Below, piece by piece: positions 39,186-55,564 of a stretch of 55,619 nt of DNA (the first letter of the stretch is position 1; every line of letters starts with the position of its first letter). Source of the stretch: Victivallaceae bacterium (lineage in GTDB: Bacteria > Verrucomicrobiota > Lentisphaeria > Victivallales > Victivallaceae); the NCBI GenBank assembly GCA_016292515.1, contig JAEDIJ010000010.1, positions 1 through 55,619 of the forward strand, given 5' to 3'. The translations under genes and the position numbers were made by a program. The notes under the pieces were generated by a model that saw only the letters and a program-made list of their open reading frames with translations, was not told the DNA's origin and did not search any database.

Positions 39186-41302
39186 TACTTTTTCTCCACG
39201 ATTTTATCTTGAACGGATTTCGGAACACGATCGAAGTGAGCCGGCTCCATCGAGTAGGAGGCGCGACCCTTGGACAGCGAACGGATCGCCGTCGCATAGC
39301 CGAACATTTCAGCGAGCGGCACGTTGGCGGTGATCTTGGTGAAGCCGCCGACGCCCGCGGCGATCTCGGCAACCGCACCGCGGCGGCTGGTCAGATCGCC
39401 GATCAGATCGCCCATATTTTCATCGGGCGTATTGAGTTCGACTTTCATGATCGGCTCCATCAGCGCAAGACCCGCCTTGCGGGCGGCGTCCTTGAACGCC
39501 ATCGAACCGGCGATTTTGAACGCCATTTCGGAGGAGTCGACCGGGTGGTAGGATCCGTCGACGATATCGACGTGGAAATCCACCACCGGATAACCGGCGA
39601 GCACACCGGATTCCGCGGCTTCGCGGATACCGTTCTCGATCGGCTTGATGAATTCCTTGGGAATGTTGCCGCCGACGACCTTGTTTTCAATGACGATGCC
39701 GCTGCCGGGTTCGCCGGGTTTGACATCGATGATGCAGTGGCCGTACTGACCGTGACCGCCGCTCTGACGGACGAACTTCATATTGGAGTTCGCGTCGGCG
39801 AGCAACGATTCGCGGTAGGCAACCTGCGGCGCGCCGGTATTCGCTTCGACCTTGAACTCGCGGACGAGACGGTCGAGAATGATCTCGAGGTGCAACTCGC
39901 CCATACCGGAAATGATCGTCTGACCGGTTTCCTCGTCGCTGCGCACCTGGAAAGTCGGATCTTCCTCGGCAAGCGCGATCAGTCCCTTGCTCAACTTGTC
40001 GCGGTCGCCGCTGCTCTTGGGCTCGACGGCGATCGAAATGACCGGCTCGGGGAACGTCATCGATTCAAGCGCGATCGGAGTCGATTCGAGGCAGAGGGTA
40101 TCACCGGTGGTGACGTTGCGCAGACCCACCGCCGCAGCGATATCGCCGGAGAAAATTTCCTCGCGCTCTTCGCGGTTGTTGGCGTGCATCTGCAACAGAC
40201 GGCCGAAACGTTCGCGTTTGCCGGTACGCGGATTGTAGACCGTCATACCCTGCGTCGCGACGCCGGAGTAAACCCGGAAGTAATAGAGTCTGCCCACATA
40301 GGGATCGCTCATGATCTTGAAAACCAACGCGGCAAAAGGCTGCATATCGCCGGCGTGACGCGTCATTTCCGCGCCGGTCGCCGGATCGGTGCCCTTGATA
40401 TCCCAGACGTCGATCGGGCTGGGCAGATAATCGACCACCGCGTCGAGCAACGGCTGAACGCCTTTGTCCTTGAATGCGGAGCAGCACGCCACCGGCACGA
40501 TGCGCGCGCTGACGGTCGCTTTGCGGAGCGCCGCTTTGAGCTGCGGCACCGATGGAGTCTCGTCAACGAGGAAAAGCTCCATGATCTCGTCGTCGACTTC
40601 GGCGACGCATTCGACGAGGTTATGGAAGGCATCTTCGCGCGCCTGTTTCATATCCTCGGGAACTTCGCTCTCGTGGATGGTCACGCCCTTGTCGGCGTCA
40701 TCAAAGGTGTACGCCTTGTTGAGCAGAACGTCGACCACACCGACAAAGCTCGATTCCTTGCCGATCGGCAAATAGATCGGCACCGGAGTGGCACCGAGTT
40801 TCGTTTTGATCTCTTCGACAACGCCCCAGAAATCGGCGCCGGTACGGTCCATTTTGTTGACCAGAGCGACGATCGGCACGTTGTATTTCTGCGCCTGACG
40901 CCAGACGGTTTCGCTCTGCGGCTGAACTTTGCCGACCGAGCAGAAAACGGCGACCGCGCCGTCGAGCACGCGCAAAGAACGTTCGACCTCAGCGGTGAAG
41001 TCGACGTGTCCCGGGGTGTCGATGATGTTGATGCGGTGTCCTTTCCAGTAGCAGGTCGTCGCCGCGCTGGTGATGGTGATACCGCGTTCGCGCTCCTGCT
41101 CCATCCAGTCCATCGTGGCGGTGCCTTCGTGGGTATCGCCGATCTTGTAGTTGACGCCGGTGTAGAAAAGGATACGTTCACTCAACGTCGTCTTGCCGGC
41201 GTCGATGTGCGCCATAATGCCGATATTGCGGGTGTCGCGGAGCGAAATTTTGCGCCGCGGCGACTCATTGTACTGTTGTACTTTATCGTTTTCGGTAACC
41301 AT
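39185..41302 (-). CDS. fusA: Elongation factor G
   Basis: A 705-residue EF-G catalysing translocation on the ribosome. G1 is AHIDAGKTT (31-39), with DTPGHVDFTAEVERSLRVLDGA and VNKMDRTGADF following. All five domains appear complete. The start at 41302 has AGGA eight bases upstream; an ATG three codons earlier overlaps that site. It follows rpsG by 30 bp. Confidence 0.98.
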   Translation of the reverse strand: MVTENDKVQQYNESPRRKISLRDTRNIGIMAHIDAGKTTLSERILFYTGVNYKIGDTHEGTATMDWMEQERERGITITSAATTCYWKGHRINIIDTPGHVDFTAEVERSLRVLDGAVAVFCSVGKVQPQSETVWRQAQKYNVPIVALVNKMDRTGADFWGVVEEIKTKLGATPVPIYLPIGKESSFVGVVDVLLNKAYTFDDADKGVTIHESEVPEDMKQAREDAFHNLVECVAEVDDEIMELFLVDETPSVPQLKAALRKATVSARIVPVACCSAFKDKGVQPLLDAVVDYLPSPIDVWDIKGTDPATGAEMTRHAGDMQPFAALVFKIMSDPYVGRLYYFRVYSGVATQGMTVYNPRTGKRERFGRLLQMHANNREEREEIFSGDIAAAVGLRNVTTGDTLCLESTPIALESMTFPEPVISIAVEPKSSGDRDKLSKGLIALAEEDPTFQVRSDEETGQTIISGMGELHLEIILDRLVREFKVEANTGAPQVAYRESLLADANSNMKFVRQSGGHGQYGHCIIDVKPGEPGSGIVIENKVVGGNIPKEFIKPIENGIREAAESGVLAGYPVVDFHVDIVDGSYHPVDSSEMAFKIAGSMAFKDAARKAGLALMEPIMKVELNTPDENMGDLIGDLTSRRGAVAEIAAGVGGFTKITANVPLAEMFGYATAIRSLSKGRASYSMEPAHFDRVPKSVQDKIVEKK

Positions 41303-41332
41303 AGTGATCATCCTAATCGTGCAATGGCAAAA

Positions 41333-41803
41333 TTACCAGCGATAGTGCGCGAAAGCCTTGTTCGCCTGCGCCATCTTGTAGGTGTCTTCCTTTTTCTTGA
41401 TCGAAGCACCGGTGTTTTCAAACGCGTCGAGCAATTCACCCGCGAGCGAATCGGTCATCGACTTGCCCTTGCGGCTGCCGGCGTAAGTGGTGATCCAGCG
41501 CATCGCGAGCGCGACCTGACGCTCCGGATCGACTTCGACCGGCACCTGATAGGTCGCACCGCCGACGCGGCGGCTCTTGACTTCGAGCTTGGGCTTGACG
41601 TTTTCCAGCGCCTGCGAGAAAATTTCGATCGCAGGAGTATCGGGCTTCTTGGCCTGCATCAGGTCAAAAGCACCGTAAACGATCTGCTGGGCAGTCGACT
41701 TCTTGCCGCGGGTCATGATCGTGTTGATCAGACGGGCGACGAGTTTGCTGTTGTACTTCACATCGGGAATGAGTTCCCGCTTGACGGCAGTACGTCTTCT
41801 CAT
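41333..41803 (-). CDS. rpsG: Small-subunit ribosomal protein S7
   Basis: A 156-residue S7, MRRRTAVKRELIPDVKYNSK, with GGATYQVPVEVDPERQVALAMRWI and the C-terminal KAFAHYRW. It nucleates the 16S head. It starts 25 bp after rpsL. Confidence 0.98.
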   Translation of the reverse strand: MRRRTAVKRELIPDVKYNSKLVARLINTIMTRGKKSTAQQIVYGAFDLMQAKKPDTPAIEIFSQALENVKPKLEVKSRRVGGATYQVPVEVDPERQVALAMRWITTYAGSRKGKSMTDSLAGELLDAFENTGASIKKKEDTYKMAQANKAFAHYRW

Positions 41804-41828
41804 AATTCAAAATCCTCGTCAGTTGGGG

Positions 41829-42236
41829 TTATTTCTTCTTGCCCTTGGCAGCCGCATCGTCGCCGCCCTTGGAACGCTTCGCGCCGTACTTGGAACGGCC
41901 CTGCTTGCGGGCACTGACACCGAGGCTGTCGAGCGCACCGCGGACGATGTGATAACGAACGCCCGGCAGGTCACGGACACGACCGCCCTTGACCAACACG
42001 ACCGAGTGTTCCTGAAGATTGTGTCCCTCGCCGCCGATGTAGGCGGTGACTTCCTGACCGTTGGTCAGACGGACACGGGCGATTTTACGGATAGCCGAGT
42101 TCGGCTTTTTCGGGGTACGGGTCGTGACTTGGAGGCAGACACCGCGACGCTGCGGGCAGCCGGTCAACGCCTTCGACTTGCTTTTGAAGACCTTTTCTTC
42201 GCGCCCCTGACGCACCAATTGATTGATTGTCGGCAT
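41829..42236 (-). CDS. rpsL: Small-subunit ribosomal protein S12 with Arg88
   Basis: A 135-residue S12 forming part of the decoding centre. TPKKPNSAIRK is at 41-51 (Lys43 retained). VKGGRVRDLPGVRYHIVRG places Arg at residue 88 (codon 41973-41975) where E. coli and most bacteria have Lys. That change is a classic streptomycin-resistance substitution. The Lys-rich C-terminal tail (KGGDDAAAKGKKK) is slightly extended. AGGA precedes the start. Confidence 0.98.
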   Translation of the reverse strand: MPTINQLVRQGREEKVFKSKSKALTGCPQRRGVCLQVTTRTPKKPNSAIRKIARVRLTNGQEVTAYIGGEGHNLQEHSVVLVKGGRVRDLPGVRYHIVRGALDSLGVSARKQGRSKYGAKRSKGGDDAAAKGKKK

Positions 42237-42294
42237 GGTTTTTTCCTGTTTTTTTGCCTATGTAAATGTGAACAATGTCAATTATGTGATTTAT

Positions 42295-42350
42295 AAAATA
42301 GCACCGAAACCCGATTTTTTCAAGTCCGAACCTGATTTCGGTGCCATTTT
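42295..42350 (-). terminator. Terminator or attenuator between rpoC and rpsL
   Basis: Minus strand 15-bp stem AAAATGGCACCGAAA / TTTCGGTGCTATTTT with one G-U pair and a 26-base loop, running into TATTTTATAAAT. The stem begins two bases after the rpoC stop. It would end or reduce transcription before rpsL. A separate TTGACA lies beyond it, but no good -10 at a proper distance follows. Confidence 0.75.
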
Positions 42351-42351
42351 T

Positions 42352-46680
<4,329 letters not shown>

Positions 46681-46698
46681 GGTAACACCTCACTCGAA

Positions 46699-50520
<3,822 letters not shown>

Positions 50521-50889
50521 TGCCATTTCCTTTGGTTATCGGCCACAAAAAAAATTTTTTCAAAATATTTTCAAAAAATCCGCAAAAACGGACTTATTTC
50601 CTGCAAAAATCATCTCCGTTTAGACGAAACAACCGATCCCCCGCAGAATTTCCTCGTGCGGAGCATCGGATGCGCTTTTTTCCCTCGGCAAAAAACCACA
50701 CCGCGGAAAAAGAGAACCGGAGTTTCCCTTTGTGTTGACCTCTACCGGCAAAAAACCACACCGGCGAGCGTCGAAAAAATCATAGATTTTCCCGATTTTA
50801 GCGTCCCCGGGAACCGGGACGACTTAAAACGAAACCACGGCGAGAAGGGATTTGACTCCCTTCCGCCGTAAGTTTGAGCAGAGATCAAA
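50521..50889. other. rplL-rpoB intergenic region
   Basis: A 369-bp gap. It holds a hairpin at 50838-50868, 21 bp after the rplL stop, and an 18-bp direct repeat CGGCAAAAAACCACACCG at 50686-50703 and 50746-50763, exactly 60 bp apart. No gene is visible. E. coli has an attenuator and RNase III site in this gap; the hairpin may be its functional counterpart, which is inference. Confidence 0.6.
50838..50868 (-). terminator. Attenuator-like hairpin after rplL
   Basis: Minus strand CGGCGGAAGGGA pairs with TCCCTTCTCGCCG across a six-base loop, with one bulged base. It is followed by TGGTTTCGTTTTAAG, a weak T-rich stretch. Partial termination before rpoB would lower polymerase relative to L7/L12. 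Confidence 0.55.
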
Positions 50890-51279
50890 CTACTTGAGTT
50901 CGACTTCGGCACCAGCCTTGACGAGCTGTTCCTTGATCTTCTCGGCTTCGTCCTTGGCAACGCCTTCCTTGACGGCTTTGGGCGCGCCTTCGACGAGGTC
51001 TTTCGCCTCTTTGAGGCCGAGACCGGTGATCGCACGGACTTCCTTGATGACGGCGATCTTGTTGGCGCCGGCACCTTTCAGCATGACCGTGAAATCGGTC
51101 TTCTCTTCAGCGGCGGCGGGAGCCGCGGCGCCGGCGGCCGGAGCGGCGGCAACCGCAACGGGGGCGGCAGCGCTCACACCGAGACGCTCTTCCAGGGTCT
51201 TGACCAACTGGGAAAGTTCCAGCACGGTCATGTTCTCAACGTAAGAGACAAACTCTTCCATCTTGTTTTCGTCAGCCAT
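50890..51279 (-). CDS. rplL: Large-subunit ribosomal protein L7/L12
   Basis: A 129-residue L7/L12. It has an N-terminal dimerisation domain (1-35), an Ala/Pro-rich hinge (VAVAAAPAAGAAAPAAAEE) and the C-terminal EKTDFTVMLKGAGANKIAVIKEVR factor-binding domain. Four or more copies form the ribosomal stalk with L10. It lies 32 bp after rplJ. Confidence 0.98.
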   Translation of the reverse strand: MADENKMEEFVSYVENMTVLELSQLVKTLEERLGVSAAAPVAVAAAPAAGAAAPAAAEEKTDFTVMLKGAGANKIAVIKEVRAITGLGLKEAKDLVEGAPKAVKEGVAKDEAEKIKEQLVKAGAEVELK

Positions 51280-51311
51280 TTTAATACTCCTTATTTGGGA
51301 TTGGACTATTG

Positions 51312-51833
51312 TTATTGTTGTTCAACTTTATTCTTATACGCGTTGATCACGTTGACGATGCTCGACGCTTTCGCATTGAGTACAGTCACCAGGTTGCGCG
51401 CCGGAGCACTGAGGACTCCGAGCAACATCGCCTGCAACACCGGTTTGGCGGGCAGATCGGCAAGCGCGGCGACTTCGGCGCTTTTGAGGATGTTGCCATC
51501 CATATAGCCGCCTTTGGCCTGAACCTTGTCGATTTTCTTGCCGAATTCCTTGAGGGTCTTCGCGACCGCACTGCAATCGCCTTTGCCGAAGACCATCGCG
51601 GTACCGCCTTTGAGGTCGAGTTCATCGATGCCCTCGATCTTCAAATCCGCGGCAGCTTTCCGGATCAGAGAATTCTTCAACACGTGGCAGTTGGCGCCTT
51701 GGGCGGCCAGCTGGTTGCGCAGATCGGAGAAATCCTTGACCTGAATGCCGATGTAAGAGATGAAATAGCAGTAGTCTGCTTCCGAAATCATCTGACCGAT
51801 CGAGCGGACCAAAAAAGTCTGTTCACTTCTCAT
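51312..51833 (-). CDS. rplJ: Large-subunit ribosomal protein L10
   Basis: A 173-residue L10, MRSEQTFLVRSIGQMISEAD, with ILKSAEVAALADLPAKPVLQ further on. It anchors L7/L12 to the ribosome. Start at 51833 overlaps the rplA stop as ATGA; a longer frame upstream would run into rplA and is not family-like. Confidence 0.96.
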   Translation of the reverse strand: MRSEQTFLVRSIGQMISEADYCYFISYIGIQVKDFSDLRNQLAAQGANCHVLKNSLIRKAAADLKIEGIDELDLKGGTAMVFGKGDCSAVAKTLKEFGKKIDKVQAKGGYMDGNILKSAEVAALADLPAKPVLQAMLLGVLSAPARNLVTVLNAKASSIVNVINAYKNKVEQQ

Positions 51834-52534
51834 TTTTCCGCCCTCGTCAGTTCTTTGACGTTGATCTTGATTCCGGGAGTCATCGTCGCAGAAATCGTGC
51901 AACTCAAAACGTAAGCACCTTTCGCGGAAGCGGGTTTCGCCTTGTTGACGGCATCCGCGATCGCGACGAAGTTTTCTTTGAGCGCATCGGCTTCAAACGA
52001 GAGTTTCCCGAACGGCACGTGGACGCAGGCGCCGCGATCCGCGCGGAATTCCGCACGGCCCGCTTTGGCTTCCTTCACCGCCTGACCAACCGCGTCGGTC
52101 ACCGTACCGGTCTTGGGGTTCGGCATCAAACCGCGGGGACCGAGTTGACGACCCAGCGGACGCACCATTTTCATCGCCGCGGGCGTGGAGATCAGGATAT
52201 CGAAATCAAGGTTTCCGTCCTTGATCTGCTGAACGAGATCTTCCAAGCCGACGATGTCGGCGCCGGCCGCTTTGGCCTCCTCTGCCTGCGCGCCTTCGCA
52301 GACCACCGCGACGCGCACCGTCTTGCCGGTGCCGCGCGGCAGCGCAATGGCGCCGCGAACCGTCTGATCCGACTTACGGGTATCGACCCCGAGCCGGATC
52401 GCCATTTCCACCGTCTGGTCGAACTTCACGACCGGCATTGATTTGAGCAATGCCAACGCTTCGTCCAGCGTGTGGAGTTGCAGCGGATTTCCGAGGACTT
52501 CCAACTGCTTCTTGTAGAGCTTGCTTTTACGCAT
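51830..52534 (-). CDS. rplA: Large-subunit ribosomal protein L1
   Basis: A 234-residue L1, MRKSKLYKKQLEVLGNPLQL. The motif GPRGLMPNPKTGTVT is intact. It forms the L1 stalk and may repress its own operon. The ATG at 52532-52534 lies inside the last codons of rplK (ATGCGTAA overlap), so translation is coupled. Confidence 0.97.
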   Translation of the reverse strand: MRKSKLYKKQLEVLGNPLQLHTLDEALALLKSMPVVKFDQTVEMAIRLGVDTRKSDQTVRGAIALPRGTGKTVRVAVVCEGAQAEEAKAAGADIVGLEDLVQQIKDGNLDFDILISTPAAMKMVRPLGRQLGPRGLMPNPKTGTVTDAVGQAVKEAKAGRAEFRADRGACVHVPFGKLSFEADALKENFVAIADAVNKAKPASAKGAYVLSCTISATMTPGIKINVKELTRAEK

Positions 52535-52955
52535 CGACCACCTCGATTCCCATGCTGCGAGCGGTTCCTTCGATGATGCGCATCGCCGCTTCTTCGCTAC
52601 GGGCGTTGATGTCTTCCTTTTTCGTCTGCACGATCTCGCGGATCTGAGCCCGCGTGATCTTGCCCGCCTTTTCACTGCCGGGCTTTTTGGCTCCGGAAGC
52701 GAGACCGGCCGCCTTCTTGATCAGGACAGCCGCCGGGGGCGATTTGCAGATGAACGTGAAGGAACGATCCTGATAGACCGTGATCACGACAGGAATAACC
52801 GTGCCGCTCTGAGCTTGAGTGGCGGCATTGAACTCTTTACAGAACGCCATGATGTTGCAGCCGGCCGCGCCGAGCGCGGGACCGATCGGGGGCGCGGGGT
52901 TTGCCGCACCGGCCGGGATCTGCAATCTGATGAGGCCTGTAATTTTCTTTGCCAT
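52527..52955 (-). CDS. rplK: Large-subunit ribosomal protein L11
   Basis: A 142-residue L11, with IRLQIPAGAANPAPPIGPAL and the C-terminal ARSMGIEVVDA. It binds the 23S GTPase centre and is needed for RelA activation. It starts 100 bp after the nusG stop and overlaps rplA by eight bases. Confidence 0.98.
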   Translation of the reverse strand: MAKKITGLIRLQIPAGAANPAPPIGPALGAAGCNIMAFCKEFNAATQAQSGTVIPVVITVYQDRSFTFICKSPPAAVLIKKAAGLASGAKKPGSEKAGKITRAQIREIVQTKKEDINARSEEAAMRIIEGTARSMGIEVVDA

Positions 52956-53055
52956 AGATTGACTTCCTTTTCTACTCTTGTCTCAAACGTGGTCCGAACC
53001 GGCAGGAATTCCGCCACGTTGTGAGAACACCCTTGTTTGTAAAGCCCGGAAAAGG

Positions 53056-53661
53056 TCAGTTGACCCTTTCCACCTGCCAGGACTCCAATTCCAATGAAGT
53101 GGATCGACCGAAAATCGATACCATCACTTTCAAAAGACCGCGTTCGCCGTCGACCTCGGTCACCGTACCCTCGAAGCCCTCGAAAGGCCCGTTGGTGATG
53201 CGGACGACTTCTCCGACGTCGAATTTCACCATCGCGACCGGCGCGCTGGTCGCATCCTCTTCCGTGCCGAGAATATCCTTGACCTCCTGATCGGTCAGCG
53301 GGATCGGCCGGTTGACGTTGCCGAGGAAACCGAGCACGCCTTGGACGCCGCGCACGAGAAACCACGCCTTTTCATTGATCTCGCCGAGATCGTCGTAGAG
53401 ATCCATCCGAACCAGCAGATAGCCCGGGAAAACTTTCTGACTCTTGACTTTCGCCTGACGCTGACGAACTTCGACCACCTTGTGAGTGGGCACGCAGACT
53501 TCGTAAACGCCCGCCTGGTCGTTCAGGCAGATCTGCCGTTTGATCGACTCGCAGACCTTTTTCTCATGACCGGAAAGCGTGTGCAGCACAAACCACTTCC
53601 CGCGGTTGTCTTCGACCGGGGTCTGCTGTTCTTCCGAGGGGATCGCCGTTTCTTCGCTCAT
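53056..53661 (-). CDS. nusG: Transcription elongation factor NusG
   Basis: A 201-residue NusG. An acidic 20-residue N-terminal tail (MSEETAIPSEEQQTPVEDNR) leads into the NGN domain (KWFVLHTLSGHEKKVCESIK to about 125) and the C-terminal KOW domain with FDVGEVVRITNGPFEGFEGT. It binds RNA polymerase and links it to Rho or the ribosome. It follows secE by 17 bp. Confidence 0.96.
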   Translation of the reverse strand: MSEETAIPSEEQQTPVEDNRGKWFVLHTLSGHEKKVCESIKRQICLNDQAGVYEVCVPTHKVVEVRQRQAKVKSQKVFPGYLLVRMDLYDDLGEINEKAWFLVRGVQGVLGFLGNVNRPIPLTDQEVKDILGTEEDATSAPVAMVKFDVGEVVRITNGPFEGFEGTVTEVDGERGLLKVMVSIFGRSTSLELESWQVERVN

Positions 53662-53678
53662 GATTCTGACATCCGTTA

Positions 53679-53894
53679 TTAAAAATTACCCGTGGTGACA
53701 AAGCGGATCGCGTGAAGCGCAACTTTGTCGACGCCGGCGACAAAACAGGCGAGGAGCAACATCACCACCACCACGAGAACCGTCGATTCAAGCAGTTCCC
53801 GGTGTTTCGGCCAAGTGCAACGCTTCATTTCCGCCACGGTTTCCACCGTAAAACGACGGATCTTCGCGATGATCGATTCGTGATGTTTTTCCAT
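53679..53894 (-). CDS. secE: Preprotein translocase subunit SecE
   Basis: A 71-residue single-span SecE. The amphipathic ETVAEMKRCTWPKHRELLES precedes the membrane segment VLVVVVMLLLACFVAGVD. It clamps SecY. It lies between tRNA-Trp and nusG, the standard place. Confidence 0.95.
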   Translation of the reverse strand: MEKHHESIIAKIRRFTVETVAEMKRCTWPKHRELLESTVLVVVVMLLLACFVAGVDKVALHAIRFVTTGNF

Positions 53895-53945
53895 ACCTTG
53901 TTTATCTCAAATTCAAGACGGTTTCCCGTCGGTTGCGTCTAAAAT

Positions 53946-54022
53946 TGGCAGGAGAGCTGAGGCTCGAACTCAGGACCTGCGGTTTTGGAGACCGCCGCTC
54001 TAGCCAACTGAGCTACTCTCCT
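53946..54022 (-). tRNA. tRNA-Trp (anticodon CCA)
   Basis: 77 bases including CCA; acceptor AGGAGAG/CTCTCCT, anticodon loop CTCCAAA with anticodon CCA, T-loop GTTCGAGC. It lies between rpmG and secE. Confidence 0.98.
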
Positions 54023-54068
54023 GCATCAAAATTATTGCAGAATCGCACTTTGCGTTTCGGAAAAACGA

Positions 54069-54221
54069 TTAACGCGTTTCCTTGTGCAACGTGTGCTTGT
54101 GCTCAAACTTGCAATACTTCATCTTTTCCAAACGCTCAGGAGTATTGCGCTTTTCTTTCTTGGTCGTGTAGTTGCGGCGTTTGCACTCCGTACACTCCAG
54201 AATGACCAATTCGCGTGCCAT
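54069..54221 (-). CDS. rpmG: Large-subunit ribosomal protein L33
   Basis: A 50-residue L33, MARELVILECTECKRRNYTT, ending KHKHTLHKETR-like. Cys10 and Cys13 form the first CxxC; the second pair reads CKFE, so Cys37 is kept but the fourth ligand is Glu40. Most zinc-binding L33 proteins have CxxC in both places; most zinc-free ones lose all four. It lies between tuf and tRNA-Trp as in many bacteria. Confidence 0.94.
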   Translation of the reverse strand: MARELVILECTECKRRNYTTKKEKRNTPERLEKMKYCKFEHKHTLHKETR

Positions 54222-54258
54222 AATGACTGATTTCTGTGCTTATTGTTTATTACGCGTA

Positions 54259-54293
54259 ATCCCGAACCGGGTTTTTTACACCCGATTCGGGAT
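54259..54293. other. Hairpin between tuf and rpmG
   Basis: ATCCCGAACCGGGT / ACCCGATTCGGGAT with one internal mismatch and a seven-base loop. No T-run follows on the minus strand, so it may be a processing or stabilising stem rather than a terminator. Confidence 0.55.
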
Positions 54294-54319
54294 GAATTTA
54301 CTGTTGCGAAATCGCCGGA

Positions 54320-55516
54320 TTACTCGATGATTTCGGAAACACGACCGGAAGCAACGGTGCGGCCGCCTTCACGGATAGCGAAGCGGAGACCTTTTTCCAT
54401 CGCGACCGGGGCGATCAGCTCGACCGAGATCGAGGTGTTGTCGCCGGGCATCACCATTTCGACGCCGTCCGCCAGCGTGATCGAACCGGTCACGTCGGTC
54501 GTACGGAAGTAGAACTGGGGACGATAGTTGTTGAAGAACGGGGTGTGACGGCCGCCTTCTTCCTTGCTCAGGACGTAGATCTCGCCCTTGAACTTGGCGT
54601 GCGGGGTCACGCTGCCCGGTTTCGCGAGGACCTGACCGCGAACCACATCTTCTTTCTTGGTGCCGCGGAGCAAGCAACCGATGTTATCGCCGGCCTGACC
54701 GAAGTCGAGGAGCTTGCGGAACATTTCGACGCCGGTGATCGTCGTCTTGGCCGTCGGTTTGATACCGATGATCTCGACTTCGTCGCCGATCTTGACCTGA
54801 CCGCGCTCGACACGGCCCGTGACCACGGTGCCGCGGCCTTCAATGGAGAAGACGTCTTCGATCGGCATCAGGAAGGGAAGATCAACGTCGCGCTTCGGTT
54901 CGGGGATGAAGCTGTCGACCGCCGCCATCAGGTCGAGGATGCACTTGCAATCCGGATTGTCGGGATCGCCTTCGCATTCGGTGACTTTGAGCGCGGAACC
55001 CTTGATGATCGGGGTGTCGTCGCCGGGGAAGTCGTACTTGTTGAGGAGGTCGCGGATCTCCATTTCGACGAGGTCGATCAATTCGGGATCGTCGACCTGG
55101 TCGATCTTGTTCATGAAAACGACGATCGCGGGCACGCCGACCTGACGGGCGAGCAGCACGTGCTCGTAGGTCTGCGCCATCGGGCCGTCGGTCGCGGCGA
55201 TCACGAGGATCGCACCGTCCATCTGCGCGGCACCGGTGATCATGTTTTTGACGTAGTCAGCGTGTCCGGGGCAGTCAACGTGCGCGTAGTGACGGTTCTC
55301 CGTCTGGTACTCAACGTGGGAGGTGTTGATCGTGATACCACGAGCCTTTTCCTCCGGGGCGTTGTCGATTTCGTCGTACTTGCGGATCTCGCCGCCGAAC
55401 TTCTTGTTCAGAACCATCGTGATGGCAGCGGTCAAAGTGGTCTTGCCGTGGTCGACGTGACCAATCGTACCGATGTTGACATGCGGCTTGGTTCTCTCGA
55501 ATTTCTCTTTAGCCAT
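54320..55516 (-). CDS. tuf: Elongation factor Tu
   Basis: A 398-residue EF-Tu, delivering aminoacyl-tRNA to the ribosome. G1 GHVDHGKT (19-26), DCPGHADYVKNM, NKIDQVDD, and the C-terminal RFAIREGGRTVASGRVSEIIE are intact. It has an insert relative to E. coli near VTECEGDPDNPDCKCILDLM with extra acidic residues and two cysteines. GGAGG precedes the start. It follows tRNA-Thr by 48 bp. It is the only tuf in the window. Confidence 0.98.
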   Translation of the reverse strand: MAKEKFERTKPHVNIGTIGHVDHGKTTLTAAITMVLNKKFGGEIRKYDEIDNAPEEKARGITINTSHVEYQTENRHYAHVDCPGHADYVKNMITGAAQMDGAILVIAATDGPMAQTYEHVLLARQVGVPAIVVFMNKIDQVDDPELIDLVEMEIRDLLNKYDFPGDDTPIIKGSALKVTECEGDPDNPDCKCILDLMAAVDSFIPEPKRDVDLPFLMPIEDVFSIEGRGTVVTGRVERGQVKIGDEVEIIGIKPTAKTTITGVEMFRKLLDFGQAGDNIGCLLRGTKKEDVVRGQVLAKPGSVTPHAKFKGEIYVLSKEEGGRHTPFFNNYRPQFYFRTTDVTGSITLADGVEMVMPGDNTSISVELIAPVAMEKGLRFAIREGGRTVASGRVSEIIE

Positions 55517-55564
55517 TTTTTCCTCCGTTTTGGTTGCGATTTTCTCGCCGATTTATCTAATATA

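Noticed and set aside
39209..41917. A 902-codon plus-strand open frame
   Set aside because: It is antisense to fusA and rpsG, both certain genes.
42270..42290. A TTGACA ahead of rpsL as a promoter
   Set aside because: No acceptable -10 box lies 15-19 bp downstream.
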